Source: Phanerodontia chrysosporium (lineage: Eukaryota > Basidiomycota > Agaricomycetes > Polyporales > Phanerochaetaceae). Taken from it: a DNA stretch of 64,000 bases. The translations under genes were made by a program, and so were the position numbers. Below are positions 35,189 through 49,227 of the stretch, piece by piece; position 1 is the first letter of the stretch, and each line of letters opens with the position of its first letter. The notes beneath the pieces are model-generated. The model was not told the DNA's origin, searched no databases, and saw nothing but the letters and a program-made list of their open reading frames with translations. The DNA lies in assembly GCA_001910725.1 (NCBI GenBank), contig MJGA01000013.1, positions 682,001 to 746,000 of the forward strand, read 5' to 3'.

Positions 35189-35555
35189 ATGGAATTGTCC
35201 GCTCTGTTTCGACTGTACCCTCTTCTGTGCTGTATCGTCGTTATTCGCGTCATACCCTTCTATATGTGCATACTAAGCTTATATTCATCCGCAAATTGAT
35301 TACAATTCGCGGACAACTATACTAAATGGAATCATGCTGCAACTTCAGCGGACTCGCGTTCTTTCATGCCCCACACGCCACATTCATGGAAGCGCCGGAA
35401 CCAATCAAGTCGTGCGCTTTCATCAGCGACCTCCGACGCTTTGTTCCTCCTCCATACCGTCCCCAGCAGCCAGTCTCATCGACAAGAGAGCCGTTTATCG
35501 TCGCACCCGGTGATGACGAGCGAAATACGGAGCTCGACAGAGCTCGGATGCGTGA

Positions 35556-37954
<2,399 letters not shown>

Positions 37955-38407
37955 GCCCAGTTGCGAGCTGAAAACCGCTAGGCCTTTGGATAGATTCTGG
38001 GACTAAAAAGTATTCTAGCTTATACTGCTGCATCTCACCTTTGTCGTTCCTCATGTCGCACATTCTCACTCTGTCGTCGCAATGCTGTTCGTGTACTTTA
38101 TGTTTATATTAGTCGTCTGTCTCTTCTGCAATGCAATCCACCACCGCTCATGATTTATGTGCAATCACCTTCCGATGTGTGCGTCAGCTGTACCCGGCCT
38201 CAGAAGAGCCTTTGACCGGTGAAATCCCTGAAAGACGAGATATCGAGCCGAAGCGCCCAGATAAAATGCAATGTGGGTGGGTCTGCCCGGCGGTCGAATC
38301 TTTATTCCTGGTGGCACGATGTCTTCGCCCTCCTACTTAATCTTGGCTTGTTCTCGACCACTTATCCCAGAACTCAATTCTTTCCTCCAACCGCCACGTC
38401 GTTGACA

Positions 38408-39708
38408 ATGTCCAAGGCCGAGAAACGCGCCAAGTTCGAGCAGGTCTTCACCGTCATCCGCGATGAGCTCGTGGACTACTTCAAAGCGCAGGGCATGCCG
38501 CAGGACGCTGTCGCGTGGTTCACTAAGGTGCGTCGGGAGCTCTCCATGCCGTAGCGGCGGCGAAGGCTTGCGGGTGCTGACGAACGCGTTGATAGAACCT
38601 CGACTACAACGTGCCAGGTGGCAAGCTCAACCGTGGCCTCTCTGTCGTCGACACCGTCGAGATCCTGAAGGGCCGGGCTCTGACGGAGGAGGAATACTTT
38701 AAGAGTGCAGTCCTCGGCTGGTGTGTTGAACTGGTACGCTTGCACCCTCTTCCTTCGGAGACGTCTGCCGACTGACAATCTGTCAGCTCCAAGCATTCTT
38801 CCTCGTCTCGGACGATGTCATGGACTCCAGCATCACCCGCCGTGGCCAGCCGTGCTGGTACCGCAACGAGGGCGTCGGCCTCATCGCGATCAACGACGCG
38901 TTCCTGCTCGAGGCTGCGATTTACTGGCTGCTCAAGAAGCACTTCCGCTCGGATAAGTCGTACATCAACCTCGTCGAACTATTCCACGAGGTACGAGTCA
39001 TGCATTGCTACCTCAAGGCCTCGAGCTCATAGTTCAATGTACACAGACAAGCTTCCAGACGGAGATCGGCCAGCTCCTGGATTTGATCACCGCCCCTGAA
39101 GACAAGGTCGACCTCAACAAGTTCTCGCTCGAGAAGTGCGTATATAGGTCCATACATGATTCGTATGGAGCTAACTTGTGCGCAGGCACCGTCTTATCGT
39201 GCTCTACAAGACCGCCTACTACTCGTTCTACCTGCCTGTCGCGCTCGCGATGTATCTCTGCGGCATCTCGCACCAGGAGACGAACGACCCATACGCGCTT
39301 GCGTCCTCGATCCTGCTCCCGCTTGGCGAGTACTTCCAGATCCAGGACGACTACCTCGACTTTGCGGGCACACCCGAGCAGATTGGCAAGATCGGCACAG
39401 ACATCGTTGACAACAAGTGCTCGTGGTGCATCAACACCGCTCTTGCGGTCGCGACGCCCGAGCAGCGCGCCGTCTTGGACGCCAACTACGGCCGCAAGGA
39501 CGCTGCGGCAGAGCAGCGTGTCAAGGAGATCTTTAACGCAGTCGGCGTCCACGAGAAGTACGCGAAGTACGAGGAGGAGGCGTACCAGCGCATCATGGGC
39601 CTCATCCAGACCATTCCCGAGACCGGCCTCGGTGCTGGCGATGAGGTCAAGCTCAAGCGCGAGGTCTTCGTGAGCTTCCTCGAGAAGATATACAAGAGGC
39701 AAAAGTAA
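38408..39708 (+). CDS. ERG20: Farnesyl diphosphate synthase
   Basis: Cytosolic prenyltransferase condensing IPP with DMAPP and GPP to farnesyl diphosphate, feeding sterol, ubiquinone and terpenoid synthesis. The start [14 protein letters not shown] is followed by [17 protein letters not shown] (substrate-binding GGK). The first Asp-rich motif is in [11 protein letters not shown] and the second in [12 protein letters not shown], with the downstream [14 protein letters not shown] segment. The C-terminus [14 protein letters not shown] holds the basic end that closes the active site. Five introns with consistent phases. Length about 350 residues, as usual. Residues before the first Asp-rich motif (chain-length determining) look like those of ordinary FPP synthases, so geranylgeranyl activity is unlikely. 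Confidence 0.97.
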
Positions 39709-40144
39709 ATGATTGTGTAATGTTCCTTGATACCTGTATTGCTCGCATTTAGAGTCGACCACCATGGGGTTTTATGGATGACGTTTATGACTTCGTTTCA
39801 TGAGCACTCAAGACTACTTAAGTTCGAATTACAATGGCGACTGTCTTCCTTATGCATGGCCCTATGGTGGACCATCAGCGGAAAGCATCCTATATATCGG
39901 CCCTAAGCGGCCGCCATCGATTTCATACTCATGGCAAGGCCTTATAACTTAGTGTACGTATCTGCCATTGCAACCATTCGAGCTTAACTCTGCTATTCAA
40001 CCTCGTGGTATTCGCGCGCCCAGATTCACAGCTGGATGGCGTCTATTGGGCTCCCTTGCCGGTTTCGATGTCGACCCATCCTGCTGGTGCGGACGAGGTC
40101 AGATATTCTTTGAGCTTACGGCTATCGGTAGCTCATTCACAACA

Positions 40145-41198
40145 GATGGCCACAGATACCATCCAAGAGGATTCCACGAGCACACTTTCTCGCCATCCTG
40201 AACTGTGGTTCGAAGATGGGAATGTTGTCGTCCAAGCTGAGGCCACCGTCTTCAAAGTGTTCAGATCCGTGCTATCCAGGCAGGCACTGCTATTCAAAGA
40301 CATATTCTCAATTCCCCAGCCAATTCCGGTCCAGGAGCAGTACGACGGATGCGCGCTTGTAAGAGTGCAAGAAGAAGCGGCTGCGCTGACCACGTTCTTG
40401 AAGGCGATATTCGAACCACTGTAAGCCCATACACATCATAGTAGCACACTGTCCTGACATTTATGAATGCTCGCAGGTTTCTGCTCAGTGAATCATGCGA
40501 TGGGTACGATTATGTCGCCGTCTTGCGCCTAGCAACGAAGTACCAGGCGTATCCCCTTCGACGGCAAATCCTGACGTTCTTGCACCACGACTACCCAGAT
40601 ACGTTGTCTGGGTACGATCACATAATGGGGAATGGGTGTGATTGCTCTATTCCCCGTGCGATACGAGGCTCAGGGTTGGTGCTGGACGCTGCGGTCGCGA
40701 ACGCTGCCAGGGATGCGGATGCAGCGCTTCTCCTTCCTGCCGCTCTGCTATCTCTTTATTCTGCAGGAATTACCGACATCGTGGACGCCGGAAACACAGG
40801 CGTGCTCCATCCGTTGAATCGAGATACGTTGCTCAAGGCCATCCCAAACATGTCGTCCCTTGCACAAGAATTCACATTTAAGCCACTCTTTTCCGATCAG
40901 ATGCACATCTCCCTGACTGTCGTTGTCGCACTTCTGGGATGTGCTTCAATGTTAGGCACGATCTGAGAATGCAATTAGAAGTCGCCCCGTCCTTCTTGAA
41001 CCCGGTTGTACCTCTCTCATTCCACGCAGGAGCACTGTATCCATACTATGCGACTCATGCCGGAAAGTCGTTCGAGAGAGGTACGAGAAGTATCGCCAGA
41101 ACGCATGGGACAAGATTCCAGAGGCTTTCAAACTACCTGGCTGGGATGACTTGCGCAAGCGGGAGGGCGAGCTATATGGAGTGGGATCCGCCTCTTAG
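40145..41198 (+). CDS. BTB/POZ domain protein
   Basis: Member of the large basidiomycete BTB family; such proteins often act as Cul3 adaptors or in protein-protein contacts, but the target is unknown. The BTB core is LWFEDGNVVVQAEATVFKV, then LSRQALLFKDIFSIPQ and LTTFLKAIFEPL. After an intron the second part reads YDYVAVLRLATKYQAYPLRRQ. The C-terminal exon (about 41029-41198) reads CDSCRKVVRERY, then KIPEAFKLPGWDDLRKRE, typical of the family, and stops at 41198. The junction between about 40930 and 41030 is uncertain: a donor near 40917-40950 and the acceptor CCACGCAG are inferred. Length about 300 residues. The gene may be intact, but its last intron was not pinned down. Confidence 0.75.
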
Positions 41199-43142
41199 CA
41201 GGGTAGGTTCCCCTTTCGAGATCCTCCATTGTGATTTGCTCACGCGCGTGCCACAGGTCAAAGCACACAACGAAGAAAGATTGGTGGGAATGTCTATTCA
41301 CTGTACTACAATACAACCTGCAGTGTTATATTCCAGATCCATTGGAGACCATCGTGGCTGTCACTATAGCAATTGCGTGAGCTAGTTTAAAACATCGTTT
41401 GTTCGCATTTTGCGTCCGCGTTTCAGAAGGGAGGAGGGAACCTGAGTCTGACCACGTCTTGGCTAGAACCTAGAACAAAAGACTCTGCCATTGGCCGTAA
41501 GCCGTACGATCAAATGGCAAAACTGTGGCCTCATCACCTCCTAATTTGAGAGTTTAGAGGCAAGCATATGCCGCGACTCGCAGGCGGTTCTGAGACTCTA
41601 TGGTGACCCAGAGAGCTCGGGGACTCATCAGGACTTTCTGCGTCCGAAGGTTATCTGTCAGTAGCGGCTCCAGCTTGCATTCACTTCATTCGAGATATCT
41701 CTTGCGATACAGAGCAGATCAACGTGGCGGCGGGAAGAGCGGCAGTGCACAGTGTTACATGGGTAGGGACAATCACCTGCGCTGTGCCACGCCGCACCTC
41801 GTCACCCCGCGTGCTGACATGCACATCGTAGGCTAATCGCAGCTGGCGAAGCACGTGTCCGAGCTGCGAGTCAACAATTGGTGAGAGCGACAGAACTGGC
41901 AGAGGTGGTGTCTGTCAGTGCGCGAACCTCGTGCTCCGCAGCACAGCTCCAGAGGCAGCACGAATCAAGAAAAAACACTGTAAGCACTTGCAATGTAGCA
42001 ATCAACTTGAGAACCCGGGCGATGTCCTATATCTATCTTGAGAGCGTCGCGGAGCTATTGATGCGCTAGTAGTGCACTTAGTTAGGCAGGGACCGTAGCA
42101 TGCCGCGATCCCTAGGTGTACTTGAGGGTATTTCTGGTGCACCGTAATGTTGGACCGTGCGCAGGGGCAGAAGGCTGTTCGTGCATGGTTGTGAAGCCCT
42201 GTCCGCTGGGGATTCAGACGCGCAAGCATGACCGACTTGGTCGCGCGAGTGCAGGGTGACGCAGGATCTTATTGTCACCGCGAGCCTTTCAAGAGAGGTG
42301 CACACGAGGACTCGTACGCTGGGAAAGAAACTGTGAACGTACACGGTCGTCGAGTCTATGTATGGGTGCAGGGTCTGTAAGAGACGCTTTTACCTGGAAG
42401 TGCTACATCCCGGCCAGGCCTGAATGTGCACGACATACCTTGGCGCAAACCGCTAATAAAGCCGACAGAACACGTGCATCCATAGAGAAAAAGGACAAGC
42501 AATGATAGCAAACGTACTACATTGCGGGAGACTGGAGCTGGCGTACTATCCCAGGTCCGCGGCGGGAGGTCTTGCCCCGCAAGGTTTCAAACATCCATCC
42601 CAACTGGATGTCGACGTTCTGTACTAAGATGGAAGGTTTGAGAAATCAAAAGATAAGAAACACAGGCCCCCTGATGCTGTCAGCGCAAGAGAAACTTGAG
42701 GGACGCAGTCTACAAGCGCCTGACGTCGCGACGTCGCGACGGGCGCGTCACGAGCGCCGCCGCAGCGACCTGCGCGAACCTGGCCTACGCAAACGATCAT
42801 TGCTACATTGCCGGTTCTGCTGGGCTAGCGATATACAATCGCAATTGTCCTACCTTTTGTCCAATTTTGTCTCGACGGATTTCCGTTCATAATTGTCGTC
42901 CATACCAGGGTCTACGTTTCCCGTCTTTGATTCTCTCGGCGCTCCCGCTTCTTGTCCGCTCTCAGCGAGCTAGCTTCCGCCCGCCATGCACACCTTCGTC
43001 GCGACCGATCATCACAAGACTATACCTTTCCATTGACAGAGAAACGGGGCTTTTGCAGCTTAGACCTGCACCGAAGAGTACATATAGCCTCAGAGCAGGC
43101 AGGGATTCCTCACAACTAGCGATACGTATACCATCTGAGAAA
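41199..43142. other. 1.9-kb stretch without a recognised gene
   Basis: No domain-bearing frame or exon chain was found. A short GC-rich spot around 42720-42780 contains a repeated GACGTCGC motif. The last ~150 bp are likely the promoter and leader of the phosphatase gene. Confidence 0.45.
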
Positions 43143-44444
43143 TGTCTGCGACGTACACCGTGCGTATCTTCTATTCCAACGTGCCACATCGCTTACGATG
43201 CTTTTGGACGGACAGACTATTCCCGGATTCTTCGTTCAGGACGACCCGAACGTCGTCGGATCTGCCGTTGGTGCAGTGCGTACCATTCATCCACTTGGTC
43301 GTCCTACCCAGACTCTAACTTCATGCACCGTCTGTGCCACAGCTTCCCCCACGCTTTGGCCTTCTCGATGACTCCGCCAATCATTGGGCGACGTTCAAAG
43401 CTAAGATTGACGAGCTGAACGCGCGGGCGCCGGCAGGTACGGCGTATAAGGTGTTCTGGCTTGGGAGACACGGACAAGGATATCGTACGTGCGCGCTGAT
43501 CATTCCATAACGACCTTGCTGAATGGCCGCAATGTAAACAGACAACTTGGCTGAGTCCAAGTATGGCAGTAGGGTGAGTCTCTACGATCGCATCCTTGAG
43601 GCTAGTTCTGACCGTGCTCGTGCAGGCTTGGGACGAGTAAGTATCCCAACACTTGAAACGAATCCTGATGCTCACAATACTCAGTCACTGGTCGAAGCTG
43701 AACGGCGACGGCGAGATCGTATGGGGGCCCGACCCGCTGCTCACCCATCTCGGCGAGCTGCAGGCGGAGGAGGCACACAAGGCATGGGTAAAGGAGCTCC
43801 CGCACGGCGTGCCCGTCCCGCAGAAATGCTTTGCTAGCCCGCTCAAGCGCGCTCTCGACACCTGGAAGATCACCTTTGTCCGCCCAGGTGCCACAGAGAT
43901 TCTCCCGCCTGCGGCACGCAACGTACTCATTCTCGAGGTGAGTTCTCGAGCGACTTCTGCTGCATGTCTTGCCTAGGGATGCTCACTTCTTGTGTAGAAC
44001 TGCCGCGAGGAGTACGGCTTGCACACCTGCGACCTGCGCTCTCCGCTCTCGCACCTGCGCAGGTCTATCCGTCCCCGACGTATGCTTTCGAGCCTGGCTT
44101 TGCTGAAGAAGACCCTCTCTGGGATGCCAACGAGCGCGAGTCCATCCCCCATCGCATCGGCCGTGCTCGCAGCGTGCTTGATGTTGCGTTTGCTGAAGAG
44201 GCTACCTGTAGGTCCTCTTGCAATTTGACCATTGGATATGGTGGACTGATCAGAACAGATATCTCGATCACGGCCCATGGTGGGTTCATCAACGGCTTCC
44301 TCAATGCTGTTGGCAGGCCGAACTACTCGTTGCCCACTGGAGGTTCGTAATAGATTTGTAATACGCCCAACAAGAGATTGACGGCGTTCTCCAGGTGTTC
44401 TGCCTATTGTCGTGAAGCGCTCTGCCGGTGTGCTTGCCAACTAG
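43143..44444 (+). CDS. Histidine phosphatase (phosphoglycerate mutase-like, PMU1 type)
   Basis: Branch of the histidine phosphatase superfamily with an RHG catalytic motif, here in VFWLGRHGQGYHNLAES. The substrate is unknown; the yeast homologue Pmu1 can replace phosphoglycerate mutase only weakly. The start MSATYT is joined by a 54-bp intron to TIPGFFVQDDPNVVGSAVGA, then LPPRFGLLDDSANHWATF. Further blocks are LTHLGELQAEEAHKAW, CFASPLKRALDTW, NCREEYGLHTCDLRSP and the second catalytic His in ISITAHGGFINGFL. The end is GGVLPIVVKRSAGVLAN. Eight exons in all. A one-base frame break lies in the exon at about 44054-44062, between SHLR and VYPSPTYAFEPGF. Both sides are conserved, so a missing base is more likely than decay. 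Confidence 0.85.
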
Positions 44445-44647
44445 CTTACTGAGCCATTGCACGATTGTATTACCAGGCCGAGCTTCGATCCCATTGTAGC
44501 CTAGGAGAGCAGTGCGTATACATGTGCTTTTATCCGTGACTTGTGTCTGCTGTGAAGTGTCCTGAAGATACTCGAGCACTGGGAGACCGCGAGGTAAGGC
44601 TTCCTCTAGACATCGAGCTTACAGCAATTAACTTACTATCTCAACCT

Positions 44648-45096
44648 CTACCCGATGATAAGGTTCGCCCTCAAGTCTCTCCCGTTTGAAACTGTAAACA
44701 CGACCTCGCAATGGCGGGGCCTGGACCCGACATCCTCGACAGCGCAGCGTGCCCCTGGGCCGTTCGTACGAACTCGCGGTCGGCGGCCCCTCCGTGCGTG
44801 AAGTACTCGCGGAGGACGCTCGCCGCGGTCTGTCCGGGCTGGAGGCGCGTGACGACGTCGCACCAGCGGCGGTGCTCGTGCACGCCGAGCACGACGACGA
44901 ACGCCTCGCCCGTGTCCTCGTCCAGGAGCCGTAGCGCGCCCGCCGAGCCGCTCCCGCCAAGCGTCAGCACATGTTCGTCGCGTACTGCGCTCCACGACCC
45001 GCCCGGCCCTCCAGGGTGCCCCGCCGCTGCCTCCACGACGCGGAAGAAGGCGTTCGTGTTCGTCTGGTAGATGCGCAGCGTGATTTTGTACGACAT
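44648..45096 (-). CDS. Fungal fruit-body lectin (Agaricus bisporus lectin family), frame-broken near the C-terminus
   Basis: Carbohydrate-binding protein of the actinoporin-like fruit-body lectin family, cytosolic and often linked to fungal defence against nematodes and insects (known of the family). The start at 45096 begins MSYKITLRIYQTNTNAFF. It continues with the family's conserved WSAVRDEHVLTLGGSGSAG block and a GVHEHRRWCDVV block that holds sugar-binding residues. At about 44713-44722, in a run of four identical bases, the reading frame is interrupted: the uninterrupted frame ends at 44671 with an atypical tail, while the conserved C-terminal part (ending ANLIIG at 44648) is in a neighbouring frame. 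The gene is therefore either a recent pseudogene or affected by a sequence error. It has no signal peptide and no intron. It is more GC-rich (codon third positions) than its neighbours. Confidence 0.85.
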
Positions 45097-45649
45097 CGTG
45101 CAGCGTCTTGTTGTCGTTGCTACTACTGCTGAGCGAGAAAAGCACTCGCAGAGAGGTAGGTGGGGGATTTGCAGCAAGAGCACCTACTTCTATGGGAAGT
45201 ATTCCGAAGACGTTGATACGTGATATGTGGTTTCCTAGGATGCCAACTGACCATGTAAGTTTGCATATGGTTGCGTAATCTTCGATTGAACGCGGATTCC
45301 CTGACGGCAAGGTTTGTGCCGGTCAATGACTGGTGATCAGCTGTAAAGCGTCTGCTATGGCCGACAGGCTCTCGCACTACCCATAGATGAATACCAGCTC
45401 TGCTTATATTCACAGGGCTCGAGCTAACATCTACCAACACCTCGTACAAGCGTATTAGCCACCCTATGCTGATACTCAGAAGATCAGATCTCCTCCTGTT
45501 CGATTCAGAACCCCAGCCAAAACCGGACTCGTGGGTTCATCCGTGACAATTCGAGACCAGAGCTGTCTCAAGCCTTACTTGAGCGATATCCGGTAACTGG
45601 AAAGTTTCCATTTCTCACATGGTATGGCCAGGGATAGTGTAGATGGCGA
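45097..45649. other. Upstream region of the lectin gene
   Basis: About 550 bp holding the lectin promoter. A TATAAG element lies on the minus strand near 45408. No other gene seen. Confidence 0.35.
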
Positions 45650-46105
45650 TCAATGCTCGCACATGTTGAATGCAGGCGCAAACATCTTCAAGTCTTTCTC
45701 CCGCACCATCCACCTCCTTTCCTCCACGAGTTCGAACCTATACGCCTCAGCCTTCTCTCTCGATATTATCAAGTCTGCATGGTCCACAATGATGTCGAAG
45801 AGCCCGTTGGCACTCCGCCAAGCCTGCTCTTCCCGCCGGACGAATATCCCGCGGCAATGTCCCGAAGAACGTGGCGCAGGACGTCCGGCTGCGGCGGCGG
45901 CACATTGCTCGTCGATGGCAGCGGCTTCTCGAGCGAAGGTCGACGAGGAAAAGGGCGAGGATCTTGCGGTGCCCCGGCTGGGACTTGTTTGCAAGCTCGA
46001 AAGGCTGTATCTGGTGCTGGTAGCAGTTCGGGAACGCGATACACTGGCCTTGTTTCGTCACCACAGTCGCGAGAATTTGGTTTAGTGGCTCATACCTATC
46101 AGGGA
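45650..46105 (-). pseudogene. DUF4246 protein, C-terminal relic
   Basis: The C-terminal end of a DUF4246 protein, a fungal family of about 600-700 residues with unknown function, possibly related to 2-oxoglutarate oxygenases. An exon starting near 46105 after a DTGATAG-like acceptor reads YEPLNQILATVVTKQGQC, then AFPNCYQHQIQPFELA and PGHRKILALFLVD. The frame then changes at about 45934-45942 (PSLEKPLPSTSNVPPPQP) and again at about 45815-45825 (SANGLFDIIVDHADLIIS), ending FAPAFNMCEH at 45650. No upstream DUF4246 sequence is recognisable in the next 800 bp. This is a truncated relic, although the two internal shifts have the same sign as those in intact genes here and may be sequence errors. 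Confidence 0.7.
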
Positions 46106-46389
46106 AGGCTAAATTTTCGACCCCAGTGATACGCTAAGTTACGCACCGTTCGAACCCGTATGTGCGTTGTGCACTTCTATGCGCACTGTTATAGGTCACA
46201 GTCCTGCCTCGAGGCAGCGCGGATGGCGCAATGTCCATTTCTGGTCATGGGCGGCGCATTGGCGTTGATAAATACCCAGACTGACTCGAGTCGAGGAGAT
46301 AACTGAGAATGCGACGAGCATGGGCGGGGCGAGTTCAATGGCATTCCAAACAGCAGAAAACTGCAACTCAAGCCTGTGCGGCGAGGAAG

Positions 46390-46650
46390 ATGGCTATGCC
46401 AGACATCACATGGCTGGTTACAGGGGTGAGCACTTTTCTAGACTCGTCCTAGTAAGTACGCACTGCAGAGTCAGAACGAGCGGCAGGTTTCGGTTCCTTG
46501 GAAAATGTTCAACTTCGCGCCAAGCTACTTAGCATGAATTTCACATGGCGAGAGTATGCTGGCAGTGTCTACGCCATATGCCACGAAAAACCTGCAGGAT
46601 TGCCCCAGTATTTCCATCGAGACTCCGCAGCGAAAGCCGGACGGGGCTAG
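46390..46650 (+). other. Possible small or degenerate coding fragment
   Basis: Two exon-like pieces. The first, 46390-46425, reads MAMPDITWLVTG and ends at a GTGAGC donor; it resembles the start of a short-chain dehydrogenase. The second, about 46488-46650, reads FGSLENVQLRAKLL then FTWREYAGSVYAICHEK and stops at 46650. The pieces do not join into a family I recognise. It may be a relic or a small orphan gene. Confidence 0.25.
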
Positions 46651-46899
46651 CGGAAGAGAATGAGCTGAGCACATCCGACATGGACGAGATAACGCAAGAT
46701 GATGACACGATGCTGCTATCATATCAGATAAGATTAGGGGTATTGCGCGTCTATCTCTCAGGCCTCACCAGATTTTCGGCCTTCTTCCTCAGAGACGACA
46801 ACCATCTCGTCCTGTGCAGAATATGTCTCCGTAATTTATTTGTAAACCATTTAAACCTCCGCACTGGTCCCTGCCTTCGTCCCAACCACATCTGCCCCC

Positions 46900-47969
46900 A
46901 TGGCTGTCATCTCGCAAATCGATTATTCACTTCCCATCTCCACTCTCTTGAAGACTGAGACTGCCGCAGCCCATGAGGAGGCCGAACACAGTCAGGGAGC
47001 GGGGTGGCTCACCAGGGGTGAGCTCGACAAGGACGAATATATTCGCTTCCTCATGATGCTGTACCACGTCTATGAGTCCGTATTGCACACACCACTTGCT
47101 CCCTCGTCGTACGCTAACGACGCCACACAGGACGCTCGAGCAGGGACTCGACCGCCACGCCTCGCATCCCGTCCTCGCACCTACATATAATCCTACCCTC
47201 TTTTCCCGCACGCCAGCTCTCGCCACGGACATTGCATCGCTGTTGCAAGTTCCGGAGTCGTCATGGCAGTCGCATCCGACGCACGTCCAGCTGACCTCCG
47301 ACCCGCCGAAGCCTTTCTCGGCATACGTTTCTCGCCTTCGCACGCTCGCCGACTCGCAGCCCGAGGCTCTCCTTGCCCACGCATACGTTCGCTACCTGGG
47401 CGATCTGAGCGGTGGACAATTCATCAAGCGTCGGATTGCGAAAGCATATAATCTCGAGGACGGCGACGGCCTCTCCTTCTACGACTTCAAGCAGCTCGGC
47501 GGGAATGGCTTGAGCACTATCGGCGACATGAAGAAGATCAAGGACTGGTATCGTGATGGCATGAACAAGGGCGTTGGTGACGACGACGCACTGAAGGGTG
47601 CGTTCTCAGTCACTGCTTGCCGTTGCACTCTGCTCATCGTGTTACGCAGCTGTGATTGTAGCGGAGGCACAGATTGCCTTTCGACTCAACACGGGGCTCT
47701 TCACGGCTCTGAGGCCCCCCAAGGTGTCCACCACAGGGCTAACACCGGCCGCGCTGGGTGACCCGGTGACTCCCGTCTCGGACTCGCCGCCAGGCACGCC
47801 CGTACCGCCGCCAGTCGAGGTGGCGCAGGCTGCGTCAGGATTCCCGCTGTCCTCGGTTGCGGCTGTGCTCCTTGCCATCTGTCTATCACAGCTCTTGATC
47901 GTTTTCGGCGGGGTCACAGGCGAGAAAGTCATGCACCGCCTGACCAGCCTGTTTTCCGCATCTTCGTAA
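46900..47969 (+). CDS. HMX1: Heme oxygenase, membrane-anchored
   Basis: Degrades heme to biliverdin, CO and iron at the ER membrane. The start MAVISQIDYSLPISTLLKTE leads to the region of the proximal heme ligand His in TAAAHEEAEHSQG. Then come DEYIRFLMMLYHVYETLEQ (split by an intron) and the distal helix signature AYVRYLGDLSGGQFIKRR. A further segment YDFKQLGGNGLSTIGDMKK and the helix around AEAQIAFRLNTGLF follow after a second intron. The C-terminus is a Pro-rich linker (SDSPPGTPVPPPVE) plus a hydrophobic anchor (LSSVAAVLLAICLSQLLIVF) and short basic tail, as in tail-anchored heme oxygenases. About 300 residues. All key family blocks are present, so activity is likely. Confidence 0.93.
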
Positions 47970-49227
47970 TCCGCATCCACGCATTCATTGTGTCGCTTTG
48001 GTTAACATCTTCCCAGAGAGTGCCACAGAGGGCACACTTAACCCACGTCCGTAATCCTTAGGCGCTACCCTGTATCGGCACGTTATGGTGTAACTTCTCT
48101 TAAGCGCAGTACGCCATGGAGAAGACCGCAGCGTATAATCACTGCTCCTGGTCTTTACCTCCCGTGGCCTTCTCCCCGCAGCCTGCATCGGCACATGCCA
48201 TACCCTGTACATCTAATACACGCATACAATGTACCATTTTTGTGTCATTTGGTTCCGCCATTCCTGAATTCCTGACGCCGACACTATTCTGCAACATTCC
48301 TCAGTAATGCGGTGCTTGCTTGACCGAAATCAGCTATCTCAGGTGTACAGGCAGCGGCTCTGCCTTGGCGGTCTATACAGACAGTTGCGCCCCGTGGTTG
48401 GCGTGAGGCACCCTTTAGAACGTTGTGTCTTCCTAGGTTTTACATACCTCTACAAGAACGGAGACCCGTGCTACGCCGGTTGAGAATTGGATAGAGAGGG
48501 AGGTGATAGAGAACAGAGAACAGCTGGCGCGCCACCCACCGCCAGCCTTCGGCTGCTGGGTGTGCGGCGCGCCCGTGCGGAGACCGAGAGGAGAGCGGAT
48601 GGGCGTCTATGATGGAGCAGAGCCAGCCAATGAGAATACATTTTTGTCTAGACGCCGGGACGTTTTATGTATATTGATGAGTGCTGCCCCTAGCAGCGAT
48701 TGTAAACCCCACCGTAAGGTCTTGAGATTGTTCCGGCTCACGAGGAAGTCCTGATCCACGAAGGTCCTAAGTCTGTATGCAACACTACCTACTTCTCCAG
48801 TAGCTTCTTAAGAGCACATAGCTTATGACTATAATCCCTCTACCGCGCCACTGGAGCTTCAATCTCAAATACGTCCTCGAGGTGGTCCTTGGACCCAAGC
48901 CACCTGGACCGACTCGGATAGCTGAAACAGAAGTTGTCCAAGTACGCGTCGTCAAGGGCAGTCCATTAGCATTGTATCGCCTTCACCAGCACATGGACCC
49001 GGTGTCCTACGTGGGCCAATGCTCGCGGCGTGCATGTCTCAGGGAAAGTCATTCATCAAAATATTCATGTCGAGCTTCGGAGAGCTGGCGTGGGAACCGT
49101 GCAGGCTATGGGCGCCTGTGAGATTGGCCAGCCCGCGGCGGTCGCCAAGCGCAGTCTCAAAGACACACTCTTCCATCCCTCCTCCACATCATCTTAGCGT
49201 CCAAACTTCAGACAGTCAGCGGTAGAC
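47970..49227. other. 1.26-kb intergenic stretch, nothing recognised
   Basis: Holds the heme oxygenase 3' end and the capping-protein promoter. No open frame with recognisable features; no repeats seen. Confidence 0.45.

Noticed and set aside
43143..45096. Defence-gene cluster including the lectin
   Set aside because: Adjacent genes are a histidine phosphatase and a DUF4246 relic; nothing links them functionally.
46141..46175. Second T-loop-like match (GTTCGAACCC)
   Set aside because: Stem bases do not pair and there is no cloverleaf.
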